Assembly: GCA_030141605.1 (NCBI GenBank)
Contig: JAQGDQ010000012.1
Location: forward strand, 1,444,359-1,508,358
Direction: 5' to 3'
Source: Tubiluchus corallicola
Taxonomy: Eukaryota; Priapulida; Priapulimorpha; Priapulimorphida; Tubiluchidae
Length of the DNA stretch: 64,000 nt
Of the stretch, positions 1 to 12,518 are shown piece by piece; position 1 is the first letter of the stretch; each line of letters starts with the position of its first letter. Under the pieces are notes generated by a model that saw only the letters and a program-made list of their open reading frames with translations, was not told the DNA's origin and searched no databases. Position numbers and translations under genes: made by a program.

Positions 1-1104
1 TAATGCTCAACGTCAAATTGTTGTGGGAGCCTACAGATTTTTTACTTTAGGTAACACAAAAAATGCACTGCAGCATTTTTATAGTACAGGATGTTTTACA
101 TTGAAGTCTTTTTTCAATGTTTTCAATTTATCTATGTAAGCTCTGGAATGAATCAAAAGCAGTCTTTGAGAATTCTTTTGACATTTACGTTTTTACTGTG
201 TCACTGATATTACAACGAGCTATGAGATACTTTCTCTACACAGAATGCCCCGTCTATAGTGGAATTGTCACCAGAGCCCTTGCAATTTGAAAGATTCGGC
301 TCTCCATGATTTTTATATTCAACTACATCTAAATGGAAAAGGTCCTTAAACAAGATTAAAAGAACTTCATGAACTAGATTTAATAATTAGAGATTAATGA
401 TTGAAATACTGGTACTGAAATACATGTGTTATCATTAGCTGAAGAACTTCTGAAGGAAGTAGATCATATGTGTACGTCTAGCAGTGAAATAGTTCTTTTT
501 ACTCATGTAGTTTTACTCAAATAATTCTCAAAAGTTTTAGCTTATATGTGCATATTTTGAAACGTTTTGGTTTATTTGTTTGTTGCCTTTTCAAAAAATT
601 AAAAACATACATTGATGTAAAATGCATGTATAGTGAGACACCAGTATAATAAATTTTAATGTGAGTTTCTATAGTTTCTAACCGAGTTTAGGCTGAGAAT
701 CCAGAAAGTACTTAAAAAGCGCATCAACTTGAAAAGTAATATTTTCATTGCAGCATTGCTAATCTGAGCTAACTGTTTCTAAAATCCATCGTGCGCGATA
801 AGAACGAAATTAAATTCAGGAAATTAGTCAATTAAATTCAGCCAATCAATTTAAGATCATTACATTTCTGATACCAATGTAATGTAGACGAATCCACTAT
901 TCCGAATAGTGGCAGCAGATGTGCAACCCTGCTTAGAGTAATTGAAATAATTCTTCCGAATAATACTTAAAGCATTAAAGAAAATAAAAGAAAATTGATA
1001 CCATGAGAAATTCGACAGAATATAAATACAAAAAAACCTCGGCGCTAAACCTTATATTCTACAAAACTTAGGCGTTTTTACTTTGTAACGATTTTACATT
1101 TCAG
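1..1104. other. Intronic or upstream DNA of the Ig-receptor gene; no exon supported
   Basis: The first visible exon of the Ig receptor starts at 1105 behind a splice acceptor, so this stretch is probably intron. I looked for an exon carrying the missing first half of the Ig domain and found none with both splice sites. Confidence 0.5.
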
Positions 1105-1297
1105 GAAGAAACGATTGAAAATACAGAATATTATTCTTGGGGAGATGATACGACGATGATCAATGCTCAGAGTTCTATAATGTACGAAGCTGTAAACAGG
1201 ACTGATCACAAAACCAGACTAAGATGCACGATTGACTATGTAGTCGATGAAGAACACTACTTCAATAGCACAATAACAATCGAAATGGATATCCAGT
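1105..1297 (+). CDS. Ig-receptor exon: second half of the membrane-distal visible Ig domain
   Basis: Acceptor tttcag precedes 1105 and donor gtaagt starts at 1298. The frame beginning EETIENTEYYSWGDD stays open. It contains TRLRCTIDY, the F-strand cysteine region of an Ig domain, and ends in TITIEMDIQ. The exon ends in phase 1 and joins the next exon to rebuild a Tyr codon (IQ-Y-PP). The partner cysteine of this domain must be on an upstream exon. Confidence 0.75.
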
Positions 1298-2107
1298 GTA
1301 AGTAAAAATAAAAAACATAGTAGTTTGTCCCATGCAGTTGTCCCAAAATAGTAAAAGCAAGCCGTTATAAAAATGTGATTTTATATCCCATCAAAAAATT
1401 TGCAAGAAAATGAAACGTCATGAGAAATCTTGTAGAATGTTGCAAGTTCTGTTACACATATGAAGTTCATTAAGCTGGTCATTACAAAATTATTTTCTAT
1501 GCGTGATAAACTGATATGCTATTTGTTCCTATATTTATACACTGGCTATCCTTAGTATGGCTACTAACTGTCGGAACTACTTTAAAGTTAAAAGTTTTGA
1601 AAAATACAGCGTGTACTTCGAAGCAATAAGCAAAAGTAAAACTTGTTATGCAGCTATTTCTTTGGACCGATACACAAATCAGTAGTCGGCTCGCTAAGCC
1701 ACTATCCCCTCGCTCAGCGTCACAAACTCTTGCTCGTTGACAGCCGTTACGGTTTAGAAAAACTACCGCACACGGGAAAAACACGAAAAATGAGTGGACT
1801 TTTTTAAAAAATTTAAAAATCTATTAAAAGATGAATTTTGTCATTTAATGCAGAAAATGCATTACTGTTATACTTAAAGGGCTACAAAAATCGACTAGCA
1901 AATCATCGCAAAAAGGATTTAATAATCTCATTCAAGGATATATGCGTGACATCAAGGTTTTATGTGAAAGATTAATCGTTATTACAGGTCAACCTAAATG
2001 TTGTTCTTTAATGAAAAAGTCTACTCTCGCGCAAAATTTTTGTCAAAGCAAAATCATAGACCTTTTTACTTACATTGCAATAAGATTATTTTCCAATGTA
2101 TTGGGAC

Positions 2108-2541
2108 CAGCGGCGGATACAGGCTTTAGAAAATGGGTGGGCCAAAGAAAAAACAGTGGGGGGTCTGGGGGAACCCCGTCTACCAATGCATTGTACACCA
2201 TTTTTCTTACTATATTCTCAAGCAAATTCAATAGTTTAAAACTCATTATGCCACCTCAAACTTTTGACTCTTAATTACACACCAATATACTAGTATGCAC
2301 CCTAGTATAGCACATAATTGCGCACAGTGATATCTTTGCCAAAAACTTCAATTATCACTTAAAGGGCATTACACTGAAATCATTAATCCAGAACTTTTTA
2401 CTCGATATAAGTCACTAAAAGCTACCACTAAATGTTCTAAGGCTTATAATCCAGAGAAAATATTCACTTGGTGTGCTGTAACTGCTACTATGAAAGGGTG
2501 GGACCAGCCCTCTTGGGCCCTCCCCCAAAAATCCGCCACTG
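2108..2541. mobile_element. hAT-like non-autonomous DNA transposon (MITE)
   Basis: The left end reads CAGCGGCGGAT and the right end, read inward on the other strand, CAGTGGCGGAT: a terminal inverted repeat with 10 of 11 bases matching. The termini are flanked by a perfect 5-bp direct repeat GGGAC (2103-2107 and 2542-2546), which I take as the target-site duplication. CAGnGGCGGA ends are typical of hAT elements, and 5-bp duplications are known for the hAT5 group. At 434 bp with no transposase reading frame it can only be non-autonomous. Confidence 0.75.
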
Positions 2542-3159
2542 GGGACGAAAGTTAAACAATAAAATTAAAGCAATTTAGTATGCAACCTGAATCCTTCAGC
2601 GAAAGCATCATTTAGTAGGAAAACAAATTTGAATCTTAACTAATGAGAGGTATATTTCAGTTTTGGCCATTTATATATAAGCACTATATAATAACATCTG
2701 ATTTCAAATAACTTAAGCGTAAGTTGCCCAGGCTAAACTTTGTGAATAATGATTAACAGAACCTACTAAAATTAATGTCAACTTTAATAAAAATAAACCT
2801 GTTTTATTCAGTACAGTAGTATCTGGGAACCTCTTCCTGTGCATGTATAATGGATAAAAAGTGTAGAAATCTGAAGTCAGTACATATTATATTGTTACAT
2901 TATAGAACATCACTACAACATTATTCAAATTTTCAAATCTGAAAAAAATAGGAAGTTCACTACCTTGGAAGAGACAGCATTGTTTACATTAATTTTGGAA
3001 GGAATTCAGTGAGGTTTCCTGCATGTTTGATCCATCGCCAACAATTGTCTGTCTTTTTTGTCTAAGTAAAATAACCTAACCATGTATACACTGACTTTCG
3101 CGGTATATTTCTGCACACATGTTTACTATGCTGTTTCTGAGTAACTTTTGAGGCATTGG

Positions 3160-3642
3160 ATTATTACAATGTCATTTTCAGAATAAACAAACACAATTTC
3201 GGAATATCAACATCATTTTCGGAACAAACAATTTGAAATTCGGATTCTAGGATTCTTCTCAACATTTGTTTCAATAAATGCCTGGTGTTCAGGCCTAATT
3301 CTGTAATAACGCCTGCCACCACGTTTCTTATCATCATATTCTGTACTACTGATTCAATCACAGGTAGTCGATGTTTCGGCGCCCACACTCTTGACATGTT
3401 CTCTCCAGTTACTTCCACTGTTGTAAACTACTCTAATTTGTCGCTTCTTTTCATCTGCTTCATTCCAGGATGGGTAGGATCTTTGTACTACAATATTCGA
3501 ATTTGACATGATTAAAACGAATTTGACGTAGATTACTCCGAAATTGATTTTGATTATTCTGAATTTGAAATTGTTTATTCTGAAAATGATATTGAAAATT
3601 ACGAATTAGATTTTGATAGTTCCGAATTTGATGTTGCAAAGG
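3160..3642. repeat. Foldback-like element: inverted arrays of a 21-bp unit
   Basis: The right arm (3498-3642) is seven head-to-tail units of 20-21 bp, roughly YGAATTTGANNTTGATTATTC. The left arm (3160-3242) is four units of the same sequence in the opposite orientation. A 255-bp unique spacer separates them. Because 21 is a multiple of three, the right arm reads open on the plus strand as a seven-residue repeat of type D-Y-S-E-F-D-F, but no start codon or gene context supports translation. Confidence 0.7.
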
Positions 3643-5310
3643 TATAGTTACAATCAGCTAAAGAATCTGATTGGCCATTGCGATGTGGCCTCCTACTAAT
3701 TGATTGACGTTTACATACCTTTCTGTCACTCTATGATTCAGGGTAATACATACCTGTGATAACTTTAAAATTAAAACGCAAATATCATAGCTAATCTAAA
3801 TTATTTGCGTATCGACAGATTCTGACTGTAAATGAATTTGTCTGTTTTTTAATAAAACGTTACAGATTACGAATGAATTTGGCACTGTAATAACCCTAAC
3901 TAAATAGAGTAAACACAGATATTTGAATGCTGATTGTTAGAATCACTAAATAAATTTATGCAAATAAAAATAATGTTCCTGCTTAAGTACACGCTACCAT
4001 ATAATTGCAAAACGTCGTTATAAACTATAAAATTATTTTATTTCATCTCGGCATAATATTATAGTTTTAACAAAATCATTAAATAATTGCGCTTGTTTAA
4101 TCACTTCATGTTTGCATTTATTATTCAGAAACAGTACTGTTTTATTAGATTAAGTCAAAGACGAAACACTTTAACTGCAAAAGATATAAGGGTATTTGAA
4201 GAGGAGAAACTTGAAATTTTATATTAGTTATCATCTTTGCATTTAATTCTATAACCTTAATGTGAAGACATGTGACATCCTGAAATTTCAGTTTAAAATG
4301 AAAGATTTTCATACAAAATTGCTAATTATAACGACAGTGAAAATAAATCCACAAAAATTGTCTGTATTGGAAACGCAAAAGTGTTGCTAATAGACCTTGC
4401 GTAATTATAATGCAACACGAATAGTCGCAGTCTCGTACTTTATATGGAATTATCCTAGTTACTATGCAAGTCTAACTCGCTGCCCGGAATCACTTGTGTT
4501 TCTCTAATCAACACGTGTTATCGCAACCTCGCAAGCAATCATTGAACCAATGAATTATTCTTTGCCAATTTTTGCCACTTCTTTGATGCTACGTCCAATA
4601 TACAAGATGGCACTACTACGCAAAAATGCTGACTGTTTAAGCGTTCGTACATTTTTTTTGGAAATTATAATGATAATTGCTCTGTACTCTAAATTATAGG
4701 CAAAAATTGAAATTTGGCAAAACTGGTTCATAACTTAAACAAAATACACAGCACCCAGCTTAAAAGTTTCAGCTAATTTCTCTGCTGCATTGAAACAGCT
4801 AATATACAGTAGTGCCTTTTTGCGAAAAATAAAAAATAAAAAATGCAGGGCGTATTATGCAGCATTTGGCTACCAGCTGTACTTTTCTAGAGTACATGAG
4901 GAATGACTTTTTTGGGCATATTTACTCTATTTTCTCCGCTCGTATTCTTGAAACACAAGAAATTCTTTCGCCTTGCTTGTTTGTTTGGTGATTAGACATT
5001 GTAATAGAAAAGCTCTGTCACGGAATTTTAGAATTTTCCTGTGTTACCTATAACGGAGTCTACGTGTTTTCCTATCCTAGACACACCTCTGCATTTATGT
5101 ACTTAAAAGGACAGCTTTTGACTTGTTAAATGATAATAGAAAATGAAACAGGGAACAAAATGAGCGAATAGTCTTTACTTGAACGAAACTTACAATACAA
5201 TAGATAATTGCTGTAACCCAATTGTTCTTAAAATTATATATCTGCCAGCCTGCCATGCATGAACAGACGACTCCGGTGATAATTTTTTGAGATTACGTTT
5301 CTTTGCGCAG

Positions 5311-5467
5311 ACCCGCCTACGATCAGCCCCATGCCAAAACTAGAATACAATCTTGACGAGAAGGATTACTTTGAACTTGAATGTGAAGCCGATGCTAACC
5401 CAGAGCCCCACACTTATCATTGGATTCTTAACAATAAAACCACTGTGGGAGAGAACAGAAAACTAGT
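5311..5467 (+). CDS. Ig-receptor exon: first part of the membrane-proximal Ig domain
   Basis: Acceptor gcgcag precedes 5311 and donor gtaagt starts at 5468. It encodes PPTISPMPKLEYNL through ENRKLV, with the B-strand cysteine in ELECEADANPEP and the core tryptophan in YHWILNN. It ends in phase 2; the split Val codon is completed by the exon at 5736. Confidence 0.82.
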
Positions 5468-5735
5468 GTAAGTATCTTTTAAGAATTTAAATTGTTGTTT
5501 AATTGATTACTCTGAATAATTAATCTGTATTATCATAGTAATTTGTGTGTTTATTTCTTACGATCTTATGACGTTTGTCTCTGTTGTAATAAAGTCTACA
5601 GCAACCAGTATATACACAGAAAATAGGTTTAAAGGTCGCATAAGCCTACAACTGCAAATAATAATATTATAACTTATTTATCTATATACGTTTGCAAACA
5701 TTTTATGTTTAACTGCAAATACTTGTCTGCGCTAG

Positions 5736-5836
5736 TTTCCAGGAGATTAAGGAGGATAATGAAGGTCTATACCACTGCGAAGCTGAGAATATCTTAGGAA
5801 AGGATGTGTCACCACAAGTGGAGATCACAGTGGGTC
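5736..5836 (+). CDS. Ig-receptor exon: second part of the membrane-proximal Ig domain
   Basis: Encodes FQEIKEDNEGLYHCEAENIL then GKDVSPQVEITVG. The D-x-G-x-Y-x-C signature is intact. The acceptor that preserves the frame is gctag at 5731-5735, not the ttccag seven bases further on. Donor gtaagt starts at 5837; the exon ends in phase 1. Confidence 0.82.
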
Positions 5837-6984
5837 GTAAGTTGTATAATACTATGTACAAATATTAAAATTTTACTTTAAATATGGCAGTTACTGACAG
5901 TATGTGCTGCGACAAGTTTACTAAAGATCCTATATAAGAAAAAACAAAGAAAGACACAGCGTTTAGTAAACCACCTAGTCCACCTTGTACAAACGTCTGT
6001 GAAATAAGATCACATGAAAAAATGCAGTCAGGGCACTAACAATAGGCAAGTGCTGCCTAGTTATGCATGTTAATAAACTTGCTGCTTTTACAATTAATTG
6101 CCATACGTCATCGTATGATGATACTACAAGATGTGGACTACCCATTAAGTGTTAATATAATAGTTATAAGAAGAAACTAAGTAGAAATTAGAAGAGAAAA
6201 AATGGTGTGTGCGGAAATAGGAAATTATTCGAAAAAACATTTAAATTTTAAGACTTTAGAAGCGAAACCTGCTGACTACAAGCAGTAATTTAACTACGTT
6301 GAACATTCAGTCTGTCCAAATTATAGGTACACTCAAAATACATTTTGTCGGCTTTGCCATCCGGAACCATCCCTGCAAGTTAAACAAGCTTTATATAGAA
6401 CGTTTTGAGGCTTTTGTGCTACTAAACGAATTTGTGCTTGAACTTGATGTTAAATTATACAAAATCCAAATAATATTATTTTTGTAATGTTTCTACGCTT
6501 ATATTTTCCCTTTTCTCCTTGATATTGCTAGAGAGAAACATGGACTGTTGTGTATTGTTTTTACTCATTTTAAAAGTGGATTTGGGTTATATTTACTGCG
6601 TAATTATCATAACTGACCTATAAATGTTCGTAAATCATAAGTTGGTAAAACCTAGTAGTGGCTTTGTTAAAAAACAATAACTAAACAGGTTTTTCTCAAA
6701 ACAGCTTCAAAAATTTTAATTATTAAAAGTTTGCACCTTGTTATTATAATATGTGATTATAAAGTAATTCAACTTGTTGTAAGTACATCTTCGCAGTATA
6801 ATACACCACCTTCAGCATTGCTTTATTCGTTATGTATAAACCATTACACAAGTGTGAATTAATGCGTCTGCAATCTATTAAAAATTCTTTCAAAAAAGTG
6901 CCCATGCCCGTTCTAATTTCATAATATTGTGCCTGCTATAGGTGTAAATTTGTGTTCTAATGAGATTAATTTTTTGATTTTCAG
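5837..6984 (+). other. Intron of the Ig-receptor gene
   Basis: About 1.15 kb of AT-rich intron ending in a good polypyrimidine-tcag acceptor. I see no repeat or coding structure in it. Confidence 0.7.
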
Positions 6985-7109
6985 CTCAAGTTAAAGTAGG
7001 AATGATAGTAGGGCTTACACTTGGAATTATAGCATTGATCACAATAGTTGGTGTCATTGCTTTCTTAGCTGCCACCAAGAAAGCTTGCTTTAAAAAGAAA
7101 GAAACAAAG
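6985..7109 (+). CDS. Ig-receptor exon: transmembrane segment
   Basis: Acceptor tcag precedes 6985 and donor gtatat starts at 7110. It encodes PQVKVGMIVGLTLGIIAL then ITIVGVIAFLAATKKACFKKKETK: a juxtamembrane stretch, about 24 hydrophobic residues, then a basic stop-transfer region with one cysteine that could be palmitoylated. Confidence 0.85.
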
Positions 7110-8221
7110 GTATATATAAAATAAGGCTACTTTAATTAATCAATAATAAACTTATTATACTGTTATGTTGAAAATCATGTACCGTAACAATTTAGTTTTA
7201 ATTCCGTCGTTTTAAATATAAAATATTAATAAATTTTATACCACTTGTCTACATGGAGAGAAGCACTAATTGATTGCAAAAAATTGTAAAACATTAAAAT
7301 TAGTTTTTACACTTTCTGTGTCATTTTATCTTCTTCGTAGCATACCATGCCGATCGTTTACTTTATGAATTACGTCTGACCTAAATCACCAACTAAATTG
7401 TGTTATATGACTAGTATTGCCTTTCTTTACAAAACATTAATACCACGCCATTCATTGGCCAATGAGTGAACTGCGAGACGATAGGTATTGCAAAGGCTGT
7501 TTTCCATCCATTCATACACAGAACGATCTGTGAATGATACAAAAATTAAAAAAAGACACGCTGCGTTTAAAAAAATAAAAATAAATGAAATTATTTATAT
7601 TACAGATAAATGTAAAGTGAAAATTTTTAAATGAAAATGAAAATAATGCCGTTAATGTGCTTAAAATCCAAAACTTTTTTCATGAAAGTTGTTATTTCTG
7701 AGTGACGCCAAAAGATGGAGCATTCTGCCTTGGATATGAAAGTCCCGATACAGGTTTTGACAGAGAATCAAGTTCAATCGACCTTTTCACTGTTTCATGT
7801 GATTCGTACGGTAATAACTCGCTGTTGAATAAAATGAATAATCTCCATGCCTGTAGAGTTGTTAAATTGCCCAGTTGTGCCCTGCTGATTACTCCTGGTT
7901 TCTTATTGCTCAATTCACGTTGCACGTCACTCTACGTAAAACAGCCACTGTTTCGTATAAGTTAAAACAATGCTAAACCACTTTACGGTTGAATGGTTTA
8001 GTAAACTGACAGTTGATATTTTATCTCTATATAATAATAATTTGAATTGAATTTGAATCTATAAGCATAATTATGAACATCCCGTTGGGATTCTCTTTCT
8101 AGCTAATTTGATAATTAGATTAATGTAGTTTGCTTGTAGTCGCTAGTGCACTTCTTTCATAGTTTTTGCTTCACATACATTTCAGCAAACAGCGTAAAAT
8201 CCGTTAAACTTCATGTTACAG
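7110..8221 (+). other. Last intron of the Ig-receptor gene
   Basis: About 1.1 kb, AT-rich, ending in gttacag at 8215-8221. No coding or repeat structure stands out; short open frames around 7.7-7.9 kb run on both strands and look like chance. Confidence 0.65.
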
Positions 8222-8338
8222 TCGACAACCAACACGAAAACTACCGAGCCGGAAACAGAAGTAAAACAACCAGACTCCGAAGTCTACTCGAAAACTACTG
8301 AACCTGTAGACAACGAAAAGGTCGATAATCCAGCATAG
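8222..8338 (+). CDS. Ig-receptor last coding exon: cytoplasmic tail
   Basis: In-frame continuation encoding STTNTKTTEPETEV then KQPDSEVYSKTTEPV, NEKVDNPA and TAG at 8336-8338. It is polar, rich in Thr/Glu/Lys, and contains a tandem-like K-T-T-E-P motif. Confidence 0.75.
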   Translation, partial: STTNTKTTEPETEVKQPDSEVYSKTTEPVDNEKVDNPA

Positions 8339-8415
8339 GCATAGGCTTGTCTAATTAAGTCCAATTGTTAACTGTGGAGTTAGATTTCTTGTATCATTAG
8401 GAATTTGAATGTCAA

Positions 8416-8421
8416 AATAAA
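8416..8421 (+). terminator. Candidate polyadenylation signal of the Ig-receptor gene
   Basis: AATAAA 78 bases past the stop codon, in the expected orientation. Confidence 0.5.
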
Positions 8422-9326
8422 CTGAAACACCAACGATAAATAGCAACATGCAAATGTAAACAAGCGTCGTTAGTAAAACGTCAGACAGTAATGAATTATG
8501 AAACGAATTTGGCAAAAATCATTGGCTATTAGATTTTAGATTTGATTAGATTTGATTTGTCAACTTAGAATATGTTTATGGACTATGGTTAAAATACCCG
8601 TTTTTTATTTGTCGCATTACATGTAAATTAACGTTGAGCCTATTAAGAAAAGTAACAAAATCGACAAATATAAAGTGATATAACGCAGCAGTTTGAAATA
8701 TATTATAAAAATGGAAGACCTGAACTGCAAATAGTATACACTCTAAAACAAACTTAATGTTTTATACAGTAAAGTGACAGAAAATTGTTCTTGTTGTAAA
8801 ATGATTCTTGTTGATTAATGCTCACAAACAAATCGGCTTGTTTATTTCGTACTATTTCACTACCCAATACTTTTAAACTTTTTTGTTACAAGTTATATTG
8901 ACAAAAGCACATTAGTAACATGTTCTATATATTTTGCTTTTTTTCATGGGTCATTTGTTCGAGGTTTGACAGATCGCCAACGTTGTTATTCATTTAAAAC
9001 ATCAGATACGTTTATGTTGTTAGTCGCTATATCATTGGTATAATCTTCTTGTTGTGAATCTGGATTTATCAAACCGTATATACTGGAGCAATTAAACGTT
9101 TTTGCTTGTTCACCCATCTTTTAATCTTCAGACAGCTTTACAAGTCTTAGACCTCATCACAAGCGCAATTATGCCGAACAAATACCATATTTTATTACTT
9201 TAAGCTAGCATCCATAGCATGGGTATAAGCTTAAGTTACTACATTGCTAAACGGCTGTAGAAAACTATAAAAAAGCACAAAAACAGAAATAATCTCGGCA
9301 ATATATGAGAAACAATATTTTACGTA

Positions 9327-9364
9327 AACAATATTGTATTGTATACAATAGATACAATATTGTT
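9327..9364. repeat. Short perfect-armed palindrome
   Basis: AACAATATTGTAT is followed twelve bases later by its reverse complement ATACAATATTGTT. The 12-base centre is itself nearly palindromic. Confidence 0.7.
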
Positions 9365-12067
9365 TCCTGTATATGATCATGATTTTTTCTATCTTTTATA
9401 CTTTTTTTACAGTGTGGGATGCAACCTACATAATAATATTGTTTTTTTTATGTTAGTATTATGCGCGTGTATATAGGCTTTTAAAATTTGTTTTTAGAAT
9501 TAAAAAATTAAAAAGGGCAACATGCTAGGATTGGCCATTTTTTTAACTTAGCTAAAGTTCACTTGCCTTGGTGACCACTTAGATGCCTAACTTTGCCTAC
9601 ATAACGTTCAAGATATTTTCGTGAAAATTTATGGAACGTAGCCTAATTTCAAGATGATGTAGGGCTTATTTAGACTAGTGATAGAATTAAATAGCTTATC
9701 TACTTTTAATAATTCTAATTTACTACTAATTATAACTATAATTTACTTCAACAATTATAGCAAAACTTTAATGGTATTTAAGAAATTTGCAATTGATAAA
9801 AAGTCATTATATTAGTCAGAAATTACAGGTACGTACTTTTAACCTTGATAGCGTTTTCATTTTTTAATATTTGCCTGATATTTGGTGCTAATTTTAACTG
9901 CTTTACAATGAATTTTAGTTTTAGCCAATGATATGCATGGCTTAATTCAATTAGTTAAAAATATCAGTAGGCTTATCTGATTATTAATAATTATTATGCT
10001 ATTGAGATTTTGTTAGAAAACCAGTATGATAAAGTTTCTAGATGTATCCTACATGAAAATATTAAAATCGTGGTACTATACTGGATACAAAATTTTCGTG
10101 TTGAAGGGATTTGTAATATTTACTTGCAGTATACCTATAGCTGTTTAACATGGTCTCTACTAGAATTTTGACAGATTTTTCATCTTTCACTGCTATCCAC
10201 TCCCGCTCCTAAATATTGGGAAGTAAAGGCGGATCCTTACGCATGGAGGCTGAGAGAGGTTTAATAATAAATTATGATTCATTAGTTCATTTGTTTTTAG
10301 TCCATTCAACTGTTTATTAATGTGACTACTTATATATACTGTTTGTACTAAATTGGAGTGATTATTAGATGTTTGAGAGTAACTATTAAAATTATAAATG
10401 AAAAGTAATAACTAATTTTTTATTATGCATTTTTCTGTTAAGGTGTTAAAATAAAGATCCAGCTTTATTCAAATTTTAGTCATGTTGTAAATACTAATAA
10501 ATCATATGGGCTTACATTATGTGTGACCGAAAGTCCTTATAGTGTACTGGGTATATATGCATCACTAAACCATTTCAGTCTGTATAAACTTAAATTGTTG
10601 AGTGGCATTCATGCAGTTGCATTATTACTTGTATACATATTAGCGTGCGTTGTGACGTTATGCATATTAATTTTAACTTAAGTCTTTATGAAGAAGCCAG
10701 TAAAATTATTACGGTATAAATTGAATAAAATAATAATGTTAAATTTATCTTCTTATTAAAATCTAACTGTGATAAATGTAAATTGTAATACTAATTCGTT
10801 GCGTAAATGAAAATTTTATAAAATAAATTTGCAGAAAATTTTTAATTTATTTTAAGTAAAGTAACGTTTGTTTAATGCTCTGTGCTTGAAGTTGTCCCCG
10901 TCTTCTTAAGGTTGGTGTTTTTGGTGAATACCAGCCGTTTGATGTTATATTCCAACTTGCACAATTGTGAATTGTACAACGAATTATTGGCGAAAAAAAT
11001 CGAATTTGTCTGTGCTTCTTAAGCAAAAATTAAACGTGTATCATGTTCAAGCATCGTTGCTTTGCTACTAAATATTTTTAATGCTGTAGCGTGACTACCA
11101 GCGACATCCATTGCATTAGGTTAAAAACCTAATGCGAAATCAGTAATGAATTAAAATTATATCAACAATATCCATTAAAAATACCTTAATTCAACATGCA
11201 TAATAAAGGAACAAAAGAGTAATTTTTGTACAACAAAAGGGTGAAAATGGGTGACCGTACCAGGTCCAGTCTCAGTCTGTAATTTTCCAGATCTGTGGTA
11301 GCATCAACAGGTTTCCTTGGTCGCTTAATAATGACAGTATTCATCCATGAAAATGGGGAAAATATTTTAATTGTAAGAAATAGACAGCACACAATAGTAG
11401 ACTGTATGTACACAATCCCAATACTGCTGGGCTTCGTGTTGTCGAATTAATTTTGCGTCAATTCGAAGGCCTTTACAATTCACATTGTAATTTATACTGT
11501 GCAACTAATTATATCGCTTACATGGTTCAAATATTTAAATATTCCTTTTCAAGCAAAACAGGAAAAATTTAAAAGAGTACTTCCCTAGGATTTTAAAACT
11601 CACCGACTTTTTCCAATGCATAGATGAATGATAATATAATATCGCTAAAATGTCGAAAGAATTGATTTGTAGTGACATCTAGTGTCCACTTTAAAGTAAT
11701 TTGAAGAATTTTGTCAGCAGCTGTTACAACAGTGTTTTTTTGTTTTTGGTGTGTATGATAAATAAAAACGAAAATTAAAAAACCAGTTACAATGCAAATA
11801 TGTACAGTTACATTAAGTTTGAGAAATGAAAGGTATGTGTTGTTGTTTGTTTGTTGTTGGGGTGGTTGTGTGCAGAGTCACTTGACAGGTTTAAAATTTT
11901 TTAAATTACTGTATCATTTATTATTTATAACGTATGTCTTTAATTAGTTTAATTTAGTGAAGCAATAGTAAAAAATATTGCGAGAATATGAAAACAGTGA
12001 ATCATTAAAAATTTGGTAAACATAAATAAAAAATAGGTACAATATCATAATTATGGTTTTATTATTG

Positions 12068-12175
12068 GCCAAATGTCTTGCGTCTACGTGTCCCCGTACC
12101 CAAATGTCCCTGTTCAAATATCTCGTACCCAAGTGTCAAGTACCCAAATGGCCGTGCCCAAAGGTCACTTGCCCT
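12068..12175. repeat. Degenerate minisatellite, unit about GTACCCAAATGTCCCT
   Basis: Five to six imperfect copies of a 14-18 bp phrase (CCAAATGTC, GTACCCAAATGTCCC, GTACCCAAGTGTC, GTACCCAAATGGCC, GCCCAAAGGTC) follow one another. No reading frame is maintained. Confidence 0.6.
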
Positions 12176-12518
12176 GCCTAATAACTATTATAATTCGCCT
12201 TGACGTCAGTTGAAATATTCGTTTTTTAATGACGTCAGTTGAAATAGGCCAGTATAATAGCTAAGAAACTTCATAAACCTCTTTTCCTAATTACTGTATC
12301 TGAATAAAAACTGGTAATTTTTTTAATTACCTTGCTATTTTCGATTTAACTGTATGCGAGTGTTTTACTGTGTTTTTTCTGAGTTTGTTTGCATTTCGTC
12401 AAAGGTCGCCAATTTGATTTAATTTGGCTGTCACACTAACAACAATACAGTACAACAATGCAGTACACTTCGATCTATTATTGGTCGAGGGACTGGCTTA
12501 GCTCAGTATCATGGATTA

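Larger units (their letters stand above)
1298..5310 (+). other. Long intron of the Ig-receptor gene
   Basis: Intron of about 4.0 kb between the two Ig-coding exons. It carries a hAT-like MITE (2108-2541) and a foldback-like repeat element (3160-3642). The rest is AT-rich with no further coding signal that I can support. Confidence 0.7.
1105..8338 (+). other. Nectin/CADM-like immunoglobulin-superfamily membrane receptor gene, 3' part (span of visible coding exons)
   Basis: Five exons join in frame into 230 residues plus a stop. They encode the second half of one Ig domain, a complete C-terminal Ig domain, one membrane helix and a short cytoplasmic tail: the layout of single-pass adhesion receptors. 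The linker IQYPPTISP between the two Ig domains resembles the V-x-Y-P-P linkers of nectins and CADMs. The last Ig domain has the Cys (LEC), Trp (YHW) and D-x-G-x-Y-x-C (DNEGLYHC) of the fold. The helix VGMIVGLTLGIIALITIVGV is followed by the basic, Cys-containing stretch TKKACFKKKETK. Sequons NRT, NST and NKT lie on the extracellular side. The tail ends in NPA, with no obvious C-terminal PDZ-binding motif such as nectins and CADMs usually carry. The 5' part, including the signal peptide and earlier Ig domain(s), lies outside the window. Family placement is by recall; another IgSF cell-adhesion family is possible. Confidence 0.8.

Noticed and set aside
241-305. Plus-strand stretch NAPSIVELSPEPLQFE after a CAG, resembling the start of an Ig domain
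   Set aside because: No GT donor before the in-frame stop at 303-305 and no frame link to the exon at 1105.
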